Positions 12,300 to 25,872 of a stretch of 64,000 bases of DNA are shown in pieces; the stretch's first letter is position 1; every line of letters starts with the position of its first letter. The notes under the pieces were generated by a model, which was given only the letters and a program-made list of their open reading frames with translations, was not told the DNA's origin and searched no databases. The translations under genes and the position numbers were made by a program. The DNA lies in the NCBI GenBank assembly GCA_019787685.1, contig JAHNUO010000017.1:372001-436000 (forward strand), written 5' to 3'. This stretch comes from Chiua virens. Its lineage: Eukaryota; Basidiomycota; Agaricomycetes; Boletales; Boletaceae.

Positions 12300-15027
12300 T
12301 CATTCCGGCTTGAACCGCTCGCCACCACCGCCTCCTCGCATGATGGCTTTCATGAATGAGAAGAAGCGGTCGGCGTACTCCTGCGGCTGTACTGGACTGA
12401 TTTTGTGCTAAAATGAGGTGGACATACATGTCATCTTCTCATGCCAGGCTATGTGAGAGAATGGTACCACTCACGCGGTCCGCCTTTAGACCCTTCCAGA
12501 AATGCTCCAGTTGTTTGACGGCCGAATAGGGTGTCAATATGTCGATGATGCCAAGATAGTAGAGCGTATCCATTGGTTGGTTCGCTTCGTCGGTCGCTTG
12601 CATGCCACCCTCGTCTTGGTAAAAAATAAATTGTTGTCGATCGCCCGTGTCCTCCTCAGGCAAGTCGAGTGTATCCGAACCGAGGCGCTTTGGGTCAGAC
12701 TCACGCATCGCGCGCTTCATCGCAATGGCTTCGGGCGAACGTGCGCCCTTGTGTTGAGTGTTTTTGCGCCGTATGGCGGGTACGGAAGGCTGTCGAAACG
12801 TCACCTGCACTGCACGGCGATAGAGCGCCGTTTCCACTTACCGAAAAGACTTTAAGCGTGTTGCTACGGACATTCTCCCTGTTCCCCCGCTGGACATGGT
12901 GGATCCCAACAAGCAGACTGTAATCCATCACATGCACTGTCCTCAAGAACTCCGAATCGCGACGTAATTGCTCGGTCAGCAATGCACGCTTTTCCGGTCC
13001 AAACTCGAGCATCTTTTCGCGCTTGATCCAGTTGAGATCTTTTAGCACCGCACGGGGATTCTTTTTCGCCTTCTCCTCGGGATACTCTCTCCCGACGGTG
13101 CTGCCCTTCAGATCGTACGTCTCGTGGATATCCTTGTGCGGCGCAAACAAATTGTTCATGATGACAAAATGAATCTTTCGACCCCTGGGAAGCTTGACAC
13201 GGTGTAGGCCATAGAACCGGGACAACAGCGTATGCGGGTTGCTCTTCACATGCGCATAATATTTCTTGAGTATCGAGAGCAGGAACTTGTGCTCCGAGTG
13301 TCGGATCGTCTTGATGATGAACCGGTAATCGCGCGAGAAATAGAAAAACGACCCTGACTTGCCCGGCGACCCCAGTTCAGAGAGGATGTACCTTGCGGTC
13401 AGTGAGAGCAGGTAATCAGCCGGATCGAGCTGGAAATAATCCTCTCGCAGCTCCCTGAACACCCATGGGGCGTAATCTTTAAACTTGAAATCGTACTTTG
13501 CGGATGGCGTCAGTTCATTTCCGATGCTGTCGAGAAGAACGTAAGCGTGTTGTACGGACGACACATCGAGCGAACGCGCACATGTCAAAGGAATACTTAT
13601 GTCGTGCAGCGAAATCGTCATCAGTAAGAGGTCGTTTAATCTTTGCTTGGCACCGCGAAACCTACACGGAAAACCTTGAGCTGCATTTTCCACAATCATA
13701 CCAATGTGGCGATACTCACAGCAATGCGAATCCCCGTGAGCATGTTGTACATGAGCACATAGTTGACGTGGTCTTCCCCAATCAAGTTTCCAACGAGCAC
13801 CTTATTCTCGTCCTCCTTCCCTATGGACCCTCTTCTTCGAGAGGCCGAGCGTGTCAGCGCTTCTTCCGCATCCTTTTGTGCCTTGGCTCGCTTCCTTTCC
13901 CGCCGAATCTGCTCCGCATGCAACTGAATGTCATCCTCGATATCTGTCTCAAGGTCATACCCATACCCCTGGGGTGCTGACTTGACAGGCCGAATATGTC
14001 CCCCGGTCGTATTCCTCCTCGCAGGACGAAGCGACCCATTCCCACCCGACGGCGGCTGAAGATACCCATCGGGAGACTGAGACTGCGACAACGAGGACGC
14101 ATGACCGCGCAAATACCTCGGAGACGCGGAACCAGAGACCGACCCTGACCCAGACGCCTCCGCCAAGACCACCACATCGGACGCCGCATCCGACATTCCC
14201 ATCGTCCGAGTCGTACGTATGGACGAAGCGCCCGTACGCACGCTCACTGTGGATAGCCTCGTGTCCGTCGACGCCCGATGGAGTAAATCATGGTGAAACG
14301 AGGGCGAGGGTTTCGGAAAGGCAGAGGGCGGCGAACGAGAGATCGCGCGCTGTGTCTCGCGCGAGTCAACCGATCCAGTGCGGTCGCGCGGGGCCATCGC
14401 CATTGGTGGACTGCGCGCACGCTCGACGGCGATGGGGTCTTCGAAAATGACAGGGTGTAATGTCGCTTCGGATTTCATTGCCAGAGGGGAGGACGAAACG
14501 TGCATCGGGCCTGATCGAGGGACGTCAGACTCCTCGCCCTGTTTGATGCTCGCTGGCGGGGACGGCGGTGGTGGACCGACAGGATTCACCGATGCGATAT
14601 AGGCATTTGGATGCGCATGTCCGTGTGTGCTGACATCGGTGGAGACGACATGCATGACTGTCGTTTTATTGACGGCGTGAAAGACGGAATTAGACGAAAC
14701 TGGATTCGAATCGAGACTGAGAGTGTCGCCTGTGATTTTGAGGAGATGAAGCTCCTGGGCTTGGGTAATTTGTTTACCAAAGACCTGTTTCGGGGTGACT
14801 GACTCTGAATCGAGGGGTGTTATCGTCTGTGTCGATGTGGGTCTCGAAATGGGAGTATCGAAAGAGACAGGCGTGTTGGGTGTCAGCGGTGATGCACGGG
14901 CGGTGAAGAACGACGTGCCAGACGTTGAAGCGACGCTGTGTCTCTGAGAAGGTGAGTTGTCGTGCACTGTGGAGGACGACGTTGATATCGGTGTAGGCAT
15001 TGTGAACATGGTCGTCGTCGAGGCCAT
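12300..15027 (-). CDS. its3: Phosphatidylinositol-4-phosphate 5-kinase (Mss4/Its3 type)
   Basis: This enzyme makes PI(4,5)P2 from PI4P at the plasma membrane. The C-terminal half carries the PIPK fold: PSAKYDFKFKDYAPWVFRELR, SGSFFYFSRDYRFIIKTI (lysine in the ATP site), DLKGSTVGRE, the catalytic HVMDYSLLVGIHH, YYLGIIDILTPY (metal-binding IID) and the activation-loop/substrate segment KQLEHFWKG. It ends MKAIMRGGGGGERFKPE. The N-terminal ~430 residues are Ser/Thr/Pro-rich and presumably regulatory. The start at 15027 gives MASTTTMFTMPTP. Introns are 13662-13719, 13527-13581, 12790-12841 and 12408-12474, giving 831 residues with no frame break. The separase stop on the same strand lies only 92 nt upstream. 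Confidence 0.93.
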
Positions 15028-15119
15028 GGTCAACCCACACCAACAACAAGTTTTGTGCAAGGCAGTTCGCCCCGACCACCAACATCCCGAGTGGCTGTGT
15101 CTCTTTTTCTCATCACTAA

Positions 15120-18100
15120 TTACAAGTAAAACGGTACCCCGTACACCACCGGCGCCGCTCCAGTCAAATACTTGAGCTTGCACAGTTCCCGCGATCGTGC
15201 CACCGCCGTCACGACAGACGTACTCGCACCTCCATTCCCAATCGAATCAGGGAAAAGGTGCAGCTCGTCAAACACCCCTTGCGTAAACTTGTCAATGTCC
15301 CGGTCCGTCACATCCCACAGATTCGCCACCAGCGTCGGGCTGCCATCTCAGTCAGTTCACCCATCGTCAATATGTCAAATCATCCACCCACCATCCGGCG
15401 ATCATGTAATTATAAGGCGTCCCCACCCTATCAAACTCGCCCATCTCCTTGAGTGCCCCAGAAGAACACCCCCAGAGCATGGTCGCAGCACATCGTGGTA
15501 GATGCCTAATTTTGTGTGACCGGCAATACTGCTCGCCGCCTCCGTGCCCAAAATAGCTAAACGCCGCTGTTAGTCCAGACCTATAGGAAAGCAACATTGC
15601 AAGCACAGTACATGACAAGCTCTTTTCGCGATAGTGCATTCAACACTTCTTGCTCGCTCGGTGCACGTACCCACGATCCCTTCCCACCCCACCCCATGCA
15701 TCTCCTTGAGCCACGAGGAAAACCTCCCCTCTGTCCCTTTGAGATCACCAGTTTGGGTTGAGGACATAATACGTCTTCCGTGCATCCACACTGACCCGAT
15801 CGATCAAGGGCACCGCCACTTTCCCCAGCACGTTGCCTCTGCATCTCCCCCAGACACAGCCTATCCAGCAAAAACTCCAAACTTGGAATCCGACTGACAC
15901 TCTGTCCACGCAACACAGGCAGACTCTCCCAGGGTATACCTTGCAGATTGCGATCCAACACCAAGAACGTATGGCTGTCCTCCACAGGCATCACTTTCGC
16001 CTTTTTTCTCGCAGTCATGTGTTCCTCGAGCACCGTGCGTAGATCGACTGTGATCTGATCCATGTCCACCTCGGAAATGGCGATAGGCACCCCATGGAAC
16101 TGATATAGATCAAGGATGAAATACACCAGATCCTCCAGTTCTTCATCACGACACTTTGGGGATAGGCTGGACAAACATGCCAACAGTGCATCATCTAACC
16201 GAAGTTTCTTCTTCTTCTTGTCTTGCGGCAGACGACTGCGTTTGAACAGCTTTTCCAAACGTGTACCGCAAATCACCGATGAGCTCACTCGACAGCATGC
16301 TCGGGGGACTCAAAATAGTCTGTCAGAAGATTAAAAGGGTGTCTGCGACGAGGCGAAATGATTCCGCGGACTAGACACCTACCTTGAATGCCCCTAACCA
16401 ACAGAATTCGATATTCTCCAATAAAGCTTTTAATCGCTTGTCAAGCGCAGCCCGTTCGGCCCACCACCCCGCTCTCGCTTGGAGATCATCGCTTCGAACG
16501 TGCGCCGCTCGACGTGTCCCCTCGTCACTCAATCGCACGATCTCCTGGAGTTCGTCTAACGCGTCCTCTAGCAAAAGCCGCGATTCGTCATCCTCCTCGG
16601 CATCCCGTCTTCCGCGGAGAGGAACACAAAACAAGAGCGGCTGTGAAGACGGTGAATGCAGGCGACTGATAAACATGCTTGATTTATCTGGCGTCAGCGT
16701 GATATGAATCACCGTCCAATTATATGGAAGCTTCGGCGCGCTCTCGACCAACGAGGACGGTGACAGGACCAAGGAAGTGTACTTTTTCTCGAGCGCAGAC
16801 CAGTAGGCTCTTTGTACGCCGTCATGGTCGTCATCGACTGGCGAATTACAAGCGCCAGAGGAAGTCCCATCGTCCGTCATGAGCGGCCATTGTAAATCAT
16901 CCCCGCTTGCGTTTGCGAACTTGTGTGGGATCGCCTCCAACATCTCTCGATGAAGTGTGATTGCCGACGACGCATCTACATGACACCATGAGGAAGTTAG
17001 ACAACGAAAAGAAATGGCGCATTTACCCAATAGTCGCGCTGCCAAGAGCGGTGCATCTGCACTGGTTTTCCCGAGCGACGACTCCAGTGCTCGAATCATC
17101 GCAAGCGACACCGTCGCTTCACGCACATGTGACACCGCACCTCTCCGCCACATCAACGCAAGATCGGCCCAAAACAGCTCCTCAGCATCGCTCAGCGAAT
17201 TCAAGATATCCTGTACTGCAGGAGTGGGCGAGGATACATTGTCCCCCGACATACCCATGGGAAGCGCAATAGCTATTCTAGACATCAGCTCATATGAAGA
17301 CGGACGGACAGAAGACAGCGCACTAGATTCGGCGAGCGAGCTCAAAAACATGTCCGAGTGGAACTGCTCATAGACACTATGCAGCGTCAACTTCCCCATA
17401 ATCGCATGTTCCTCTCCCTGCGAGAAATAGGTCAAGGTCCCGTAGCACTGTTCACAAGCGTCATACCTTGATCTCCGCTGACGGAGGTAGCGCCATTAAT
17501 CGTTCAATCAGATCCTTAAAAGCATCGTCGACATTGTTTCGCAGTAACCAGACTGGTCCCGAGTGAACAAACAAGTCCCCAAAGTACGACGCACGACTCA
17601 CTGTGTCGACGAAGAATGGCGGACGAGAGCCTGGGCAAGATCATACCCTGCCCACCTTGTACCACCCCACCCATCGCCAGTGGCTCGAGGCTCGATTTCC
17701 TGCGCCTATACACCCATCACCTATCAGTGAAAACAAAAACAAGCCAATGATCGCGCACGCACCCGCCATCAAATGAAACGATCCTCCGTTCCAGCTCATC
17801 CAATATATTCCACGCCCGCTCATAATGTTCCGTCGGAGCTCCTTGCTCTCCACCCCCTTGCTCTCTTTCCGTCCGCTCCTCACATAGCACCCCGTAGTCC
17901 CCCTTGAGCCTCTGCGCGTCCGCCGCATCGAGCCCTAGAACACCGCCCAGGAGACCTGCGGCCTTATCGATCGCTTCCCGCCCTTCCTTCAGCGCACCCT
18001 GTCCCAATAGAACCTCCCCGCGTAGGACACACGCCCGCGCGACGACTGCAGGCGCACGCGTGCTTTCGGCGAGATCGAGCACTTGCTGGACGAAATAGAG

Positions 18101-21100
18101 CGTCTCGCGCGACGACCCACGTACATGATATGCGTGTGCGAGCGAGAAGAGCGTCGACATGAGGTGAGAGAGCAGCCGCCATGACAGGGCATCGGTCGGC
18201 GTTGGTTTCCAGCGCAAGGGTGCGATTGACGATGGCTGGTTCTGATTCAAGTTGGGGTTACTTGAGACCTCGAACGGGTTTGAGTTATCTTCCACAGATT
18301 TCGACCCTCCGCTGGTGGGCGGGGCAAGACGCGATAACGCATCGATAGCGCGGTTCCACAACCGCAAAGATTGGAGCATAGCGGACAATGCACCGATAAC
18401 ATTATCCTGAATAAACCATAAGCTTCAGTGATCCGGGACAATGGTTGTTTATGAATCTGTTACCTTGGAATATTGAACTGCCGCAAAGACACGACAAGCC
18501 AGTGCGGCCCGTTCCAAACGTTCCACACGCGCTCGGATACGCTTCGCGGTCGGCATCGTCTTATCCTCGACAGAGACGACGGCCTCTAAACCCTGAGCAT
18601 CGTGATAATAACTCAAACTACACCCAGATCATCATGATAATTCCTTTAAACGTAATAAAAGTACACACCTGGCTGGGATATTATCCCCAAGTGCCAATAC
18701 CTCGGCATGACCTAGGAAATATTGCAAGCGTACTTCGTCCGGCACTTCGCCTGCTTTGAGCAGATTGGCACATTTATTGAATAATGCATTCGCGCGTTTG
18801 AATTTGCCAAGTTTGATATACTCGTGGGCCAGATCAACACAAATCATAGAATACGCTGTGACGCGCGTCGTGGTCAGAACTAGCAATTCAAGGGATTGAT
18901 CGATTACCTTCCGCCGGAACGGGTGCCTGGTGCTCACAAACTCGCTTGAGTATCTCAAGAAGCTTCACCTTGAGTACGATAAGACCCAATAGTCCGAGCA
19001 AGTGGACATTCATTTCTACAACACCCGCACTCAGTCGATCCTCATAACAAAGACATAGGACCTACGAATTAATCCCAATACAGGTTGGAGATCAATGGCC
19101 GTGGCTGATCTCTTGGTTATGGGGGAATTGCAGGGTGTGGGGTCCCCTGTTTTCAAGACCATTTTTATGGCTATTCGAGGTCAGGGAAAGACCCAGATCA
19201 TTTGGAAAAGTCAATCACCTTTGCGAGGCTGTGACTTCGCTGTGCCAGTCGTCGCCTTTTTGGAACTTTTACCGACACCGTCGGCAGCTGAACGACCTCT
19301 TTTCGATCCTGTAGTATTCGATTTTGGCGCCTTCGCCAACGCCCTTACGCCAACGCCAGTAGTACTCTGTTTCCCTTTGGGACTGGCTTCCAGGGCCGTC
19401 GTTTTCTCCGATCCAGGTAACAGGCCACTGAGGACGTTGTAGGCGGCTTCCACGTGCATCCCGACAGTGTTCATTATTTCTGCCCCTGGAGGCGACCGAC
19501 GATACCCGTGCAGCGCTAACCACATATGCGTACCCAATTTCAGTTGCGGAACGAGTGTTGCAAGATCATCAGACTCCGGGGTCTGTCGACAAAGTAAGCA
19601 TCGAAATACGAGCGATCCCAAACAGACCTACTTTGTGTGAAAGCAAGTCCAACGCCTCTCGACTAACGTGGTCCACATTGAATTGAGTCGATGCGTCTGA
19701 CCCATCACTCCGCCGATCTCGCCAAGATACGCTGAAAGCGGTTACCAACACCCTGGCTCGTTGTATGGGTGCCTCTCTGGCATCGTATACCGAAAGTAGG
19801 TCTTCCATGATCTGTGCTATGGCCTCGCTTGCACCGTCCTTGTGACCTATGCCCTCCAATGTAGCGAGCTGGCGGGTAAGGATTGCGCCTGCGACCTCTG
19901 CCTTGGATAGGCCGTCGGAGGGGAAAGCGTCTGGAGTGGATGATCGGTCCGAGGCAAAAGGTGAGTTAGACAGGTGCCGCAGACTAATCTGTCCTGGAGG
20001 GAGGAATAGCTCGCACGTCGCCGTGTATGTGAGCCTGTCAAGGATAGCTGAAAGCTGCGTGAGAGGAGGAGGTGCGTTGGACGCAAATGGATTAACCGAA
20101 AAGAAGTTAGCTGGATAATGAGTATAAGGAAACGTTCGGACGCTGTCGATGAAGCAGTCATAGGCAAGCTAGGTATCGTATGAGCAACCAACGCAAAGGC
20201 AGAGCTGATTGTATCCCACTTTTCTATCCCCAATCTTGGAATGACAGACCCCAAGGAGCTCATATCTCCGAAACAACTGCTCCTCGAGTTGTTGCCGACC
20301 CTCTTTTTCTCGATCGCTTGCGCCAGCGGGGACGTTGTTGCACATATTACCATACATTCCCAACACCCGCTTCCCTAAAATGCACCCCTCCTCAAGGAAT
20401 CGAACAGCGGCACCAAGTCGACCTGCCGCATACAACGTTCCACCGAGATTGTGTAATGTACCAGAAACGCATCGGAGGAGTGTGGCCACATCTTCGGTAG
20501 TGATTGGAATTGAACATGAGTTGATTGCAGCTATGGCGCGCTTAAGGTAGTTCAAAGCCGGCGTATAGCTCTCGACATCGTTAGGATTCAGTCGAGAACG
20601 TCCAAGGACGAAAAACACATCGACGAGGGATGTCAGTGTATCCTTCATTTCAGTACGTCGCCGGGAGCAAGCTTCGTTCTTATAGGAAGACTAGAAATCA
20701 GAGCATGCATAATGTAGGAACGTGATTTTACCTGCTTCAAGTCACTTTCGAGGGCAGTCGCAATGACCTCCAACAAAGACGTTGCGGCATGTCCCAAGTC
20801 CTTGTTCTGCATCTGCGGTGCATCCAGCACTCGAATTCCAGCGCGCCGTAATCTTTCCAATGCACGTTCCAGTTTACCTCGGGCTCGTAGCACCTCCGCG
20901 TCCTTCGCCGAGGAATGTGATGTAGAGTCCGAGAGGGATGATGCGATTGATTGTTGTTGTGAGTCCAGAAAAATGAGAGAATCAAGATTTGACATGACTT
21001 TACTGTAACGACGGACCGCCTCCACAGCCTCTTTCACATGTCTTGTGACTTCTGGGCCTTGTGAGGTTGTCAGCACATGAACTGAACATATAGGCACAGG

Positions 21101-22612
21101 TCTACATTCAGTGTCGAGGCCCGCTGTTGCTTTCACGAAAGCCCCACAACATTGAGCGCACTCCACCAACGTGGAATCTTTGGTAACATGATGGGATGCA
21201 ACCTTGACACCATTTGTGCCTTCATTCTCGGAAAGTTTGAGTCCTTCAACACGAGCCACAAGACTGTCGACCGAGTAGAAAGATGGCAGAGGACCCGACT
21301 TTGAAGCGAGTGCACCTCCATCAAAATTCTGCGTCGAAGCTGAATAGGAGCGGGGAATGCCCATCAATTCTGATATGTAATCCAAGCTAGATATGTCACC
21401 CTGTGCTCCATAATCGCATTCAGCCAATTTGAATAAAATGACGCAGGAAGTAAATCGAGTGGAAATCACCTTTTGAGCGAAATTCATCCATGTTTCGCAC
21501 ATCTGAACGAAGGATCGGCCATCTGAGAACGTGGATTCATGAAGGCTCTGCGCGAGCTTTACCACCTCAGTCAGGCTGCACGAAACGCGAGCGGCTCGGT
21601 CTAATTCCCCATCTTGTTTCGTAGGTTCTGTCCGAGCGTAAAAGAGACATGCTTTATGAACGTGATCCCAGAACGTGGAAGACTTGATGGTCCCAGACGT
21701 GGTGTGTAGCAAGCACGAGAGAGCATATATGCGAAGGTGGAATATGGATTTGGGGTCCGCATTTGACCGGTCACCAGAAGAGAGAGCCGTGCACGCTTTA
21801 TTGATAAAAGTGTATGCTTTGGTTAGGAGTGCATCTCTGGTCTTTTCAGGGATATTGTCACGTTTCATGCTCGGAGCCCAGGCAAGTAACGAGTGAGAGT
21901 GTTGAAGCGTGCTGACAAGAGCTCTCGCTGAGAAGGGAAGGGAAGGGCGTAAGAGAAGTGATAGAAGAGCATTCAGTGCGTGTGTTACGGAGGTGATCAG
22001 TAAAGTGAGTATGGTCGGGTCACAAGATGTCGGACGGGGAAGTACAAGCAGGTGCAAAGGTGACGAGTGTTCGGCACCAGATTGGTCAGTGGCTGCGATA
22101 CGCAGAAGACGTGGGTGCATGTCTTTGAGAAATTGAACGGCTTCCTCATACTAGGAGCGGAATCATCATTATAACCCATACTCTAAATGTTTGCTACGTA
22201 CCATCTCGAGCGTGATGAGTTTTCCAGTGATACCGCAAGCTGCCCGCTCCACATCCAAATCATCGGGAGATATTTCTCTGAGTCCTTGCAGAGCTTTCTT
22301 TGCGGTCTTCGTCGCGTCGTCCACCTTGCGTGCGGTCGTATTCGCATTACGGGCGTTCTTTGTGCCCTCGGGTGTGAATTTCCACCCTGACTGAGTCGCT
22401 TCGGACAGTGTCTGCAAGGAGAGATTCACTGCGCGCATACAGGTGGTTCTCTCATCCTCCGTTGGTTCCACCCGGGATAGCTGCTTCTGCGAAGGATTTC
22501 GGTCGTGTAATGTCAATTTAGTGGCGAATTTCGTCCGTAGGTCGTCCGTTGTAGTCGTCACTTTCACCCGTGTCGTTCTCCATGCTGAGTTGGCGGTCTT
22601 CGTCGGTGGCAT
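15120..22612 (-). CDS. Separase (peptidase C50, anaphase cysteine protease)
   Basis: Separase cleaves the cohesin kleisin at anaphase and is held inactive by securin. The C-terminal protease is clear: LSPKCRDEELEDLVYFILDLYQFHG, FLVLDRNLQGIPWESLPVLRGQ, the catalytic histidine in FGHGGGEQY, the catalytic cysteine in LPRCAATMLWGCSSG, and LVANLWDVTDRDIDKF. The N-terminal ~1700 residues are helical TPR-like repeats. The start at 22612 gives MPPTKTANSAWRTTR. Sixteen introns fit: 22151-22201, 20691-20731, 20169-20219, 19583-19631, 19147-19218, 19016-19065, 18856-18907, 18618-18668, 18407-18463, 17706-17762, 17553-17601, 17418-17466, 16976-17026, 16320-16382, 15557-15611, 15340-15391. The 20691-20731 call is weakest (41 nt). 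Four extra bases (16257-16259, 15823-15826, 15752-15754, 15669) break conserved blocks. Removing them gives an exact 2212 residues, a normal separase length. Confidence 0.92.
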
Positions 22613-22777
22613 TGAGGTTTCAAAGCAAGTGAGTGTATGGTTGTCGAGATTGAAGAAACAAGACACGAACTCGAGTGAGACGCGTCGAGCCACGTGATCG
22701 ATGTTTAGAGCACAAAATGATCATGAATCATGATAGACCTTGACGGACACGTTAACTAGTACATATCTACACAAACC

Positions 22778-24310
22778 TTACTTGCCAATCACGACCGAAC
22801 TCTCTATACGACCCTTGCTAGTGGCTACAACACAGCTATCAGAGAACGCAGCCGTACACACTTTGTGCCAGGTGTTACTACCATCTTCGTTCAAGTTGGG
22901 GGTCACCACGATCCCGTAGTGAAAAGATTGGTCTGCCTTGGATCTGCAAACGAGCACGGTGACCTCATGGTCAAAGAGACTGGCATCACCGAGCCGGTTG
23001 GATGGGATGCCACCTCGGCCAGACTTGGAGGGTGGGTCCAGGAGGAAAATAGATGAAATCTTCTCGGTCTTCTCGAGCAATGGCTTGAGCAATGTCCAAT
23101 TTGCTGCAAGACTTCTTTCTGCCCTCCCGACAGCGCTAGCATAATCCGCTGACGGCTCTACCTTAGAGAAATCGTCTGTGAGTTTGGCGTATTGACTGAG
23201 AACGTTGATAGGGGGCCAAACCCGGCCATGGGTATCGCCTGAGGCTGTACCGTCCTCCCCAGACTTTGTCACCACCACATTCCACAGTGGTGCATTGTGG
23301 ACGACAGTGGTGATGCGCGGCGGTTCGTCTTCGACGACGACGACAGCGTTCGTGGGGTGATATATGTCTGTCTCGTAGGATGGATGCTCCGTGGGGTGGT
23401 CCAGAACCATCATTCCAGACCAATAGACGGAACCAGACGTGGTAGTGGCAGAAGGAAGTGTGTTAAAAGTGAGGGTGTCAAGAATGTCGTTTGGAGGCAT
23501 CAATACCATGAGATTCCGCACAGCGTTTTGAAGACTGATCTTGTAATCCACCTCCAGCTTAGAAAATCCCGGGGAAAGTACGCCAAGGATACCATAAACC
23601 TTGTCGTGAATGTGCCAGCTACTGCAGCCACGCCTGCTAGTCTGCATCAACGCACGCTGCGTGTTAGTTCTTGACAGGGGTGAAAGAGTATTGATTACAT
23701 CTTGAATCGAAAGGTGGGGATCATTTGAGAGTGATGGAGGTGATTGACGATAGGAAGTGAGGTAAGGGGACAGCAATAAGATGGAAACATAGATTTCGTC
23801 CCTTGTTAGAACTTGACCCCCGGAAACGAACAGGAGTACTTTAGGTAGCTGGAGCTCCTGAAATGTCCACACTCGTTCAAACCAATCGCACACCCAGGCT
23901 TTACGGCCATTATCATATGTGGATGCGATTGGTACGAATCGATTCTCGGGGGACAGCGCCCCGAAGGCAACGGTGCCAGCACTCTTGGAGTATATGACCC
24001 CCATGCAAGGAACCTGTTCTTTTTTATCGTTTTCATCTTCTTGGTGGATGCATGCGGCGTCGAGCCAAACGTATTCTCCTCCACGTGCCTCGACGATCTG
24101 GCGAGCCTTCTCGAACATGAGATTGAACCGACTTTCGCTTGAAAATGACGAAGATTTCCACAAGATTCCCTCCAAGGGGATCGTGGTTTCTCCTCCTCTG
24201 TCCCAGATGTGCGATATCGCCCAGACTTTGCCCCATAGCACGTCATCTACGGCATATTGACGCACGGATCGGGACTTCAAGTGAATTAAGCGAATCTTGT
24301 CGGGAATCAT
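22778..24310 (-). CDS. HET-domain (heterokaryon incompatibility-like) protein
   Basis: This is a single-exon gene of 510 residues starting MIPDKIRLIHLKS. The HET signature elements appear in order: VWAISHIWDRG (HET block 1), GGEYVWLDAACIHQEDENDK (block 2, usually VWIDALCINQ), MGVIYSKSAGTVAFG (usually MxxIYxxA) and WVCDWFERVWTFQELQL (usually RxWTxQE). HET proteins of filamentous fungi can trigger cell death when genetically different hyphae fuse, but many family members have unknown roles. The frame is intact. The gene is transcribed in the same direction as separase, starting about 1.7 kb upstream of the separase start. Confidence 0.85.
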   Translation of the reverse strand: MIPDKIRLIHLKSRSVRQYAVDDVLWGKVWAISHIWDRGGETTIPLEGILWKSSSFSSESRFNLMFEKARQIVEARGGEYVWLDAACIHQEDENDKKEQVPCMGVIYSKSAGTVAFGALSPENRFVPIASTYDNGRKAWVCDWFERVWTFQELQLPKVLLFVSGGQVLTRDEIYVSILLLSPYLTSYRQSPPSLSNDPHLSIQDVINTLSPLSRTNTQRALMQTSRRGCSSWHIHDKVYGILGVLSPGFSKLEVDYKISLQNAVRNLMVLMPPNDILDTLTFNTLPSATTTSGSVYWSGMMVLDHPTEHPSYETDIYHPTNAVVVVEDEPPRITTVVHNAPLWNVVVTKSGEDGTASGDTHGRVWPPINVLSQYAKLTDDFSKVEPSADYASAVGRAERSLAANWTLLKPLLEKTEKISSIFLLDPPSKSGRGGIPSNRLGDASLFDHEVTVLVCRSKADQSFHYGIVVTPNLNEDGSNTWHKVCTAAFSDSCVVATSKGRIESSVVIGK

Positions 24311-25872
24311 TTATGATCAGATCGAGGATATCGGATACAGGCTGTAGAGATATGTGACTTTGGATGGCTGCTTGAATGATAAGACTTACAAGGACGAAGC
24401 ACAGATACGGATGCTAGAAGCTAGAGGCAAGAGCAAAATCGAGTCAATGACCCCCGGGCGAGGACAAGAAGGGGTATCTGGTAATCCGGACTAGGGGAGC
24501 TTGAGAGAAAGAGATATGCACAGTGACACGAACCTGACGCCGGCAACCACGAACATATATGGGGTGGGAATCACAGCAAGAGGACGGGCGCTTCCGCAAC
24601 GGCAGTGCCAGTGTACCTAAAGTAAATGAACGCACCGCCGCATTCACCCAGCAACATTCTTCTGAACAGATAGAACTTATCCATAGAACAACACAGGATG
24701 ATGTAACGGGTTCTCCACTCTGTGACTGATCAGTACTCAGTACTCGTATATCATGTAATTGTGAGATGCTCCCCTCTCTGCGAGACTTTAAAATTCAATA
24801 ATACTCCGAGTCGAACGACAGTCACAGTGGATACTGAAAACAGGTCCGACCCACAGACTTGAACATACGCACCAGAGTAATTCAGCTCAGCAAGTTCATC
24901 CACACACAGGCTAGGTCGGACAGGCTTATGAGTCGGTGCTATGTATCATAGTCATAGACTGCGCGCTCACATTGGGTGAGTTCCAGGGGTCCGCACGAGT
25001 GACCGGGGCTTGCAGGCATCTCTCTACCGCAACAAGTTGACAGACGATTAGGATCTATGTATTGTATACAACCAGTCACTTCAATGACGTCCAAGTCCCA
25101 TGAACTATTCTGAGTCAGTCTCAGCTCACACTTGAAGTCGCCGAGCTGGCCGTCAGGGCGAACTCCTTTACATTCAACTCAACTTCGTGTGTCCTTCCTT
25201 CATGGAATGGAAGTCTTTTAAATGAGCAAAATTTGTCTAACCATTCTGATTTTCAGACATAATGAGTATTTCGTCGCAAGGTCAAATTTCAGTTGAGGCA
25301 ATTCCCTGAGACGGACAGCTTGAAGGAGAGGTCGTGTCACGTTTACAGACCTTGAATGGGTGCGCCAAAATACCTCACTATAAGTGTCTTATACATATGT
25401 TAAAATCCAAGCGTCTTGCACAGAATTTTCCTAAACGGGCACCATTTTGACGTTTTATGAAAGCCGGCTCCCGGGTTTCCATTTGCAAAGAACGCGGAGA
25501 AATAGTCCGAGATGCTTACACACGAGTAACAACAAGCCGATCTGGGGAAACTCGGGGCCTTTGTATTCAAATGGCGAGGTCGCTCGGCTTCGCATACCTT
25601 CCCTTGCCCGAGGTGGAACATGGGGTCACGCTGCAGGTAATAGTTTCTCACAGGTTCCCACAATGGTGGAAGTTGTGGGAGTCCCGGAGGGGGGGATGTC
25701 TCTATGGGATGCGGAGACAACCTACCAATCAATGTCTGTTTCCGTAAGCTCCCCTACAAGTCGTTATGATCGTCCACGCATGCATTTATTCTAGAATCCA
25801 AAGTCATGCATCCTCCCAACGGTTTTACTCAAGGGCCGTATTGTCCGAATATATTAAACATCCCGACCAAGC
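24311..25872. other. Intergenic with paralog relic
   Basis: No intact gene is visible. The one recognisable element is the small relic at 25127-25192 described separately. Weaker similarity to the secreted-protein gene may extend left to about 24985. Overlapping frames at 25.4-25.8 kb on both strands show no domain or signal peptide and were not called. Confidence 0.45.
25127..25192 (-). pseudogene. Relic of the small secreted protein gene
   Basis: On the minus strand this reads VELNVKEFALTASS. It aligns with FDLDSKEFTLTASS of the intact gene at 25873-26328, and the nucleotide similarity runs over about 60 nt. No start, signal peptide or cysteine pattern survives nearby, so it is a fragment of a tandem paralog. 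Confidence 0.55.
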
